Made by a program: the position numbers and the translations under genes. 64,000 nucleotides of DNA from Caldimonas brevitalea (GTDB lineage Bacteria > Pseudomonadota > Gammaproteobacteria > Burkholderiales > Burkholderiaceae_C). Location of the stretch: assembly GCF_001017435.1 (NCBI RefSeq), contig NZ_CP011371.1, forward strand, positions 4,216,001-4,280,000, read 5' to 3'. Shown piece after piece: positions 63,846 through 64,000 of this stretch. The first letter of the stretch is position 1; each line of letters starts with the position of its first letter. The notes below the pieces were generated by a model. That model was not told where the DNA came from and searched no databases. It saw only the letters and a list, made by a program, of their open reading frames with translations.

Positions 63846-64000
63846 CTAGGTCGGCGCCGCGGCCGGTTGGCTCGGCTGGGCGTCGAACACGCCCGACAGC
63901 AATTCCGGCAGGCGCGCCACCGGCATCACGAAGCCGGTGGCATTGCGGTGGCCGCCGCCGCCCATGCTTTCGGCCAGCGGGATGGTGTTGAAGTCACCGA
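63846..64000 (-). CDS. DHH/DHHA1-family phosphoesterase, C-terminal fragment
   Basis: Only the last 51 residues are inside the window; the gene continues beyond base 64000. The segment contains MGGGGHRNATGFVMP, the glycine-rich motif of the DHHA1 domain, in which the histidine binds substrate in nano-RNase and cyclic-dinucleotide phosphodiesterases. The reading frame ends with TAG at 63848-63846. The exact family member cannot be told without the DHH half. It converges with the nucleosidase-like gene, 8 nt apart. Confidence 0.82.
   Translation of the reverse strand, partial: GDFNTIPLAESMGGGGHRNATGFVMPVARLPELLSGVFDAQPSQPAAAPT

Overview
The window is high-GC chromosomal DNA with dense genes, Burkholderiales-type gene families and many GTG/TTG starts. 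Supporting markers are a Bug-family periplasmic receptor, an H-NS-tail protein, a DUF2164 protein, a PEP-CTERM protein, an imuA-imuB-dnaE2 mutagenesis cassette behind a CTG-N10-CAG LexA box, and a Lif-type lipase foldase. This fits the Rubrivivax/Caldimonas/Schlegelella side of the Betaproteobacteria; species cannot be fixed from the sequence. I see no tRNA, rRNA, CRISPR array, transposase or phage gene, so this is ordinary chromosome with accessory pockets.

Layout. 1-6 kb: a metallo-beta-lactamase-fold hydrolase (cut by the window edge), a PEP-CTERM protein, an unusual secreted pair (unknown exported protein plus a six-repeat, cysteine-paired lipoprotein) and a succinate/acetyl-CoA transferase. 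6-12.7 kb: the SOS mutasome imuA-imuB-dnaE2, interrupted by a YhcG-type nuclease gene. 12.9-21.8 kb: Bug receptor, DUF2164, CHASE-PAS hybrid kinase, GlxA-type regulator, a pocket of very small genes with tandem terminators, a degenerate histidine-phosphatase-fold protein, an H-NS-like protein and an AraC regulator. 22-24.7 kb: a Zn alcohol dehydrogenase plus aldehyde dehydrogenase pair closed by a strong terminator.

24.7-30.5 kb is a lipolytic locus: two tandem duplicated lipases (both starting with TTG), a PpiC isomerase, a divergent Lif-like foldase and a type-B carboxylesterase lipoprotein. 30.5-38.6 kb is a fatty/hydroxy-acid locus resembling the lva (4-hydroxyacid) pathway: SDR, APH-type kinase, acyl-CoA dehydrogenase, acyl-CoA ligase and TetR on one strand, with a second acyl-CoA dehydrogenase and a hotdog thioesterase divergent across a region holding two related inverted repeats.

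38.6-64 kb is rich in signalling: a stand-alone CheB whose start codon lies in a hairpin, a BLUF photoreceptor, a PAS hybrid kinase and an EAL phosphodiesterase; an orphan cytochrome oxidase subunit I; an FkbM methyltransferase; a CPA1 antiporter; a stress protein; an ECF sigma/anti-sigma pair with a GTGA overlap; a quinohemoprotein alcohol dehydrogenase, aldehyde dehydrogenase and AraC regulator; a Cache-GGDEF cyclase divergent from an RsbQ-like hydrolase translationally coupled to a PAS-PAS-GGDEF-EAL protein; an M3 oligopeptidase, an exported nucleosidase and the tail of a DHH phosphoesterase. The best candidates for undescribed biology are the RsbQ/c-di-GMP module, the duplicated lipases with an altered foldase motif, the six-repeat cysteine-paired lipoprotein and the tiny self-contained transcription unit near 19.1-19.5 kb. 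All start sites, folds and functions are read by eye; no database search was run.
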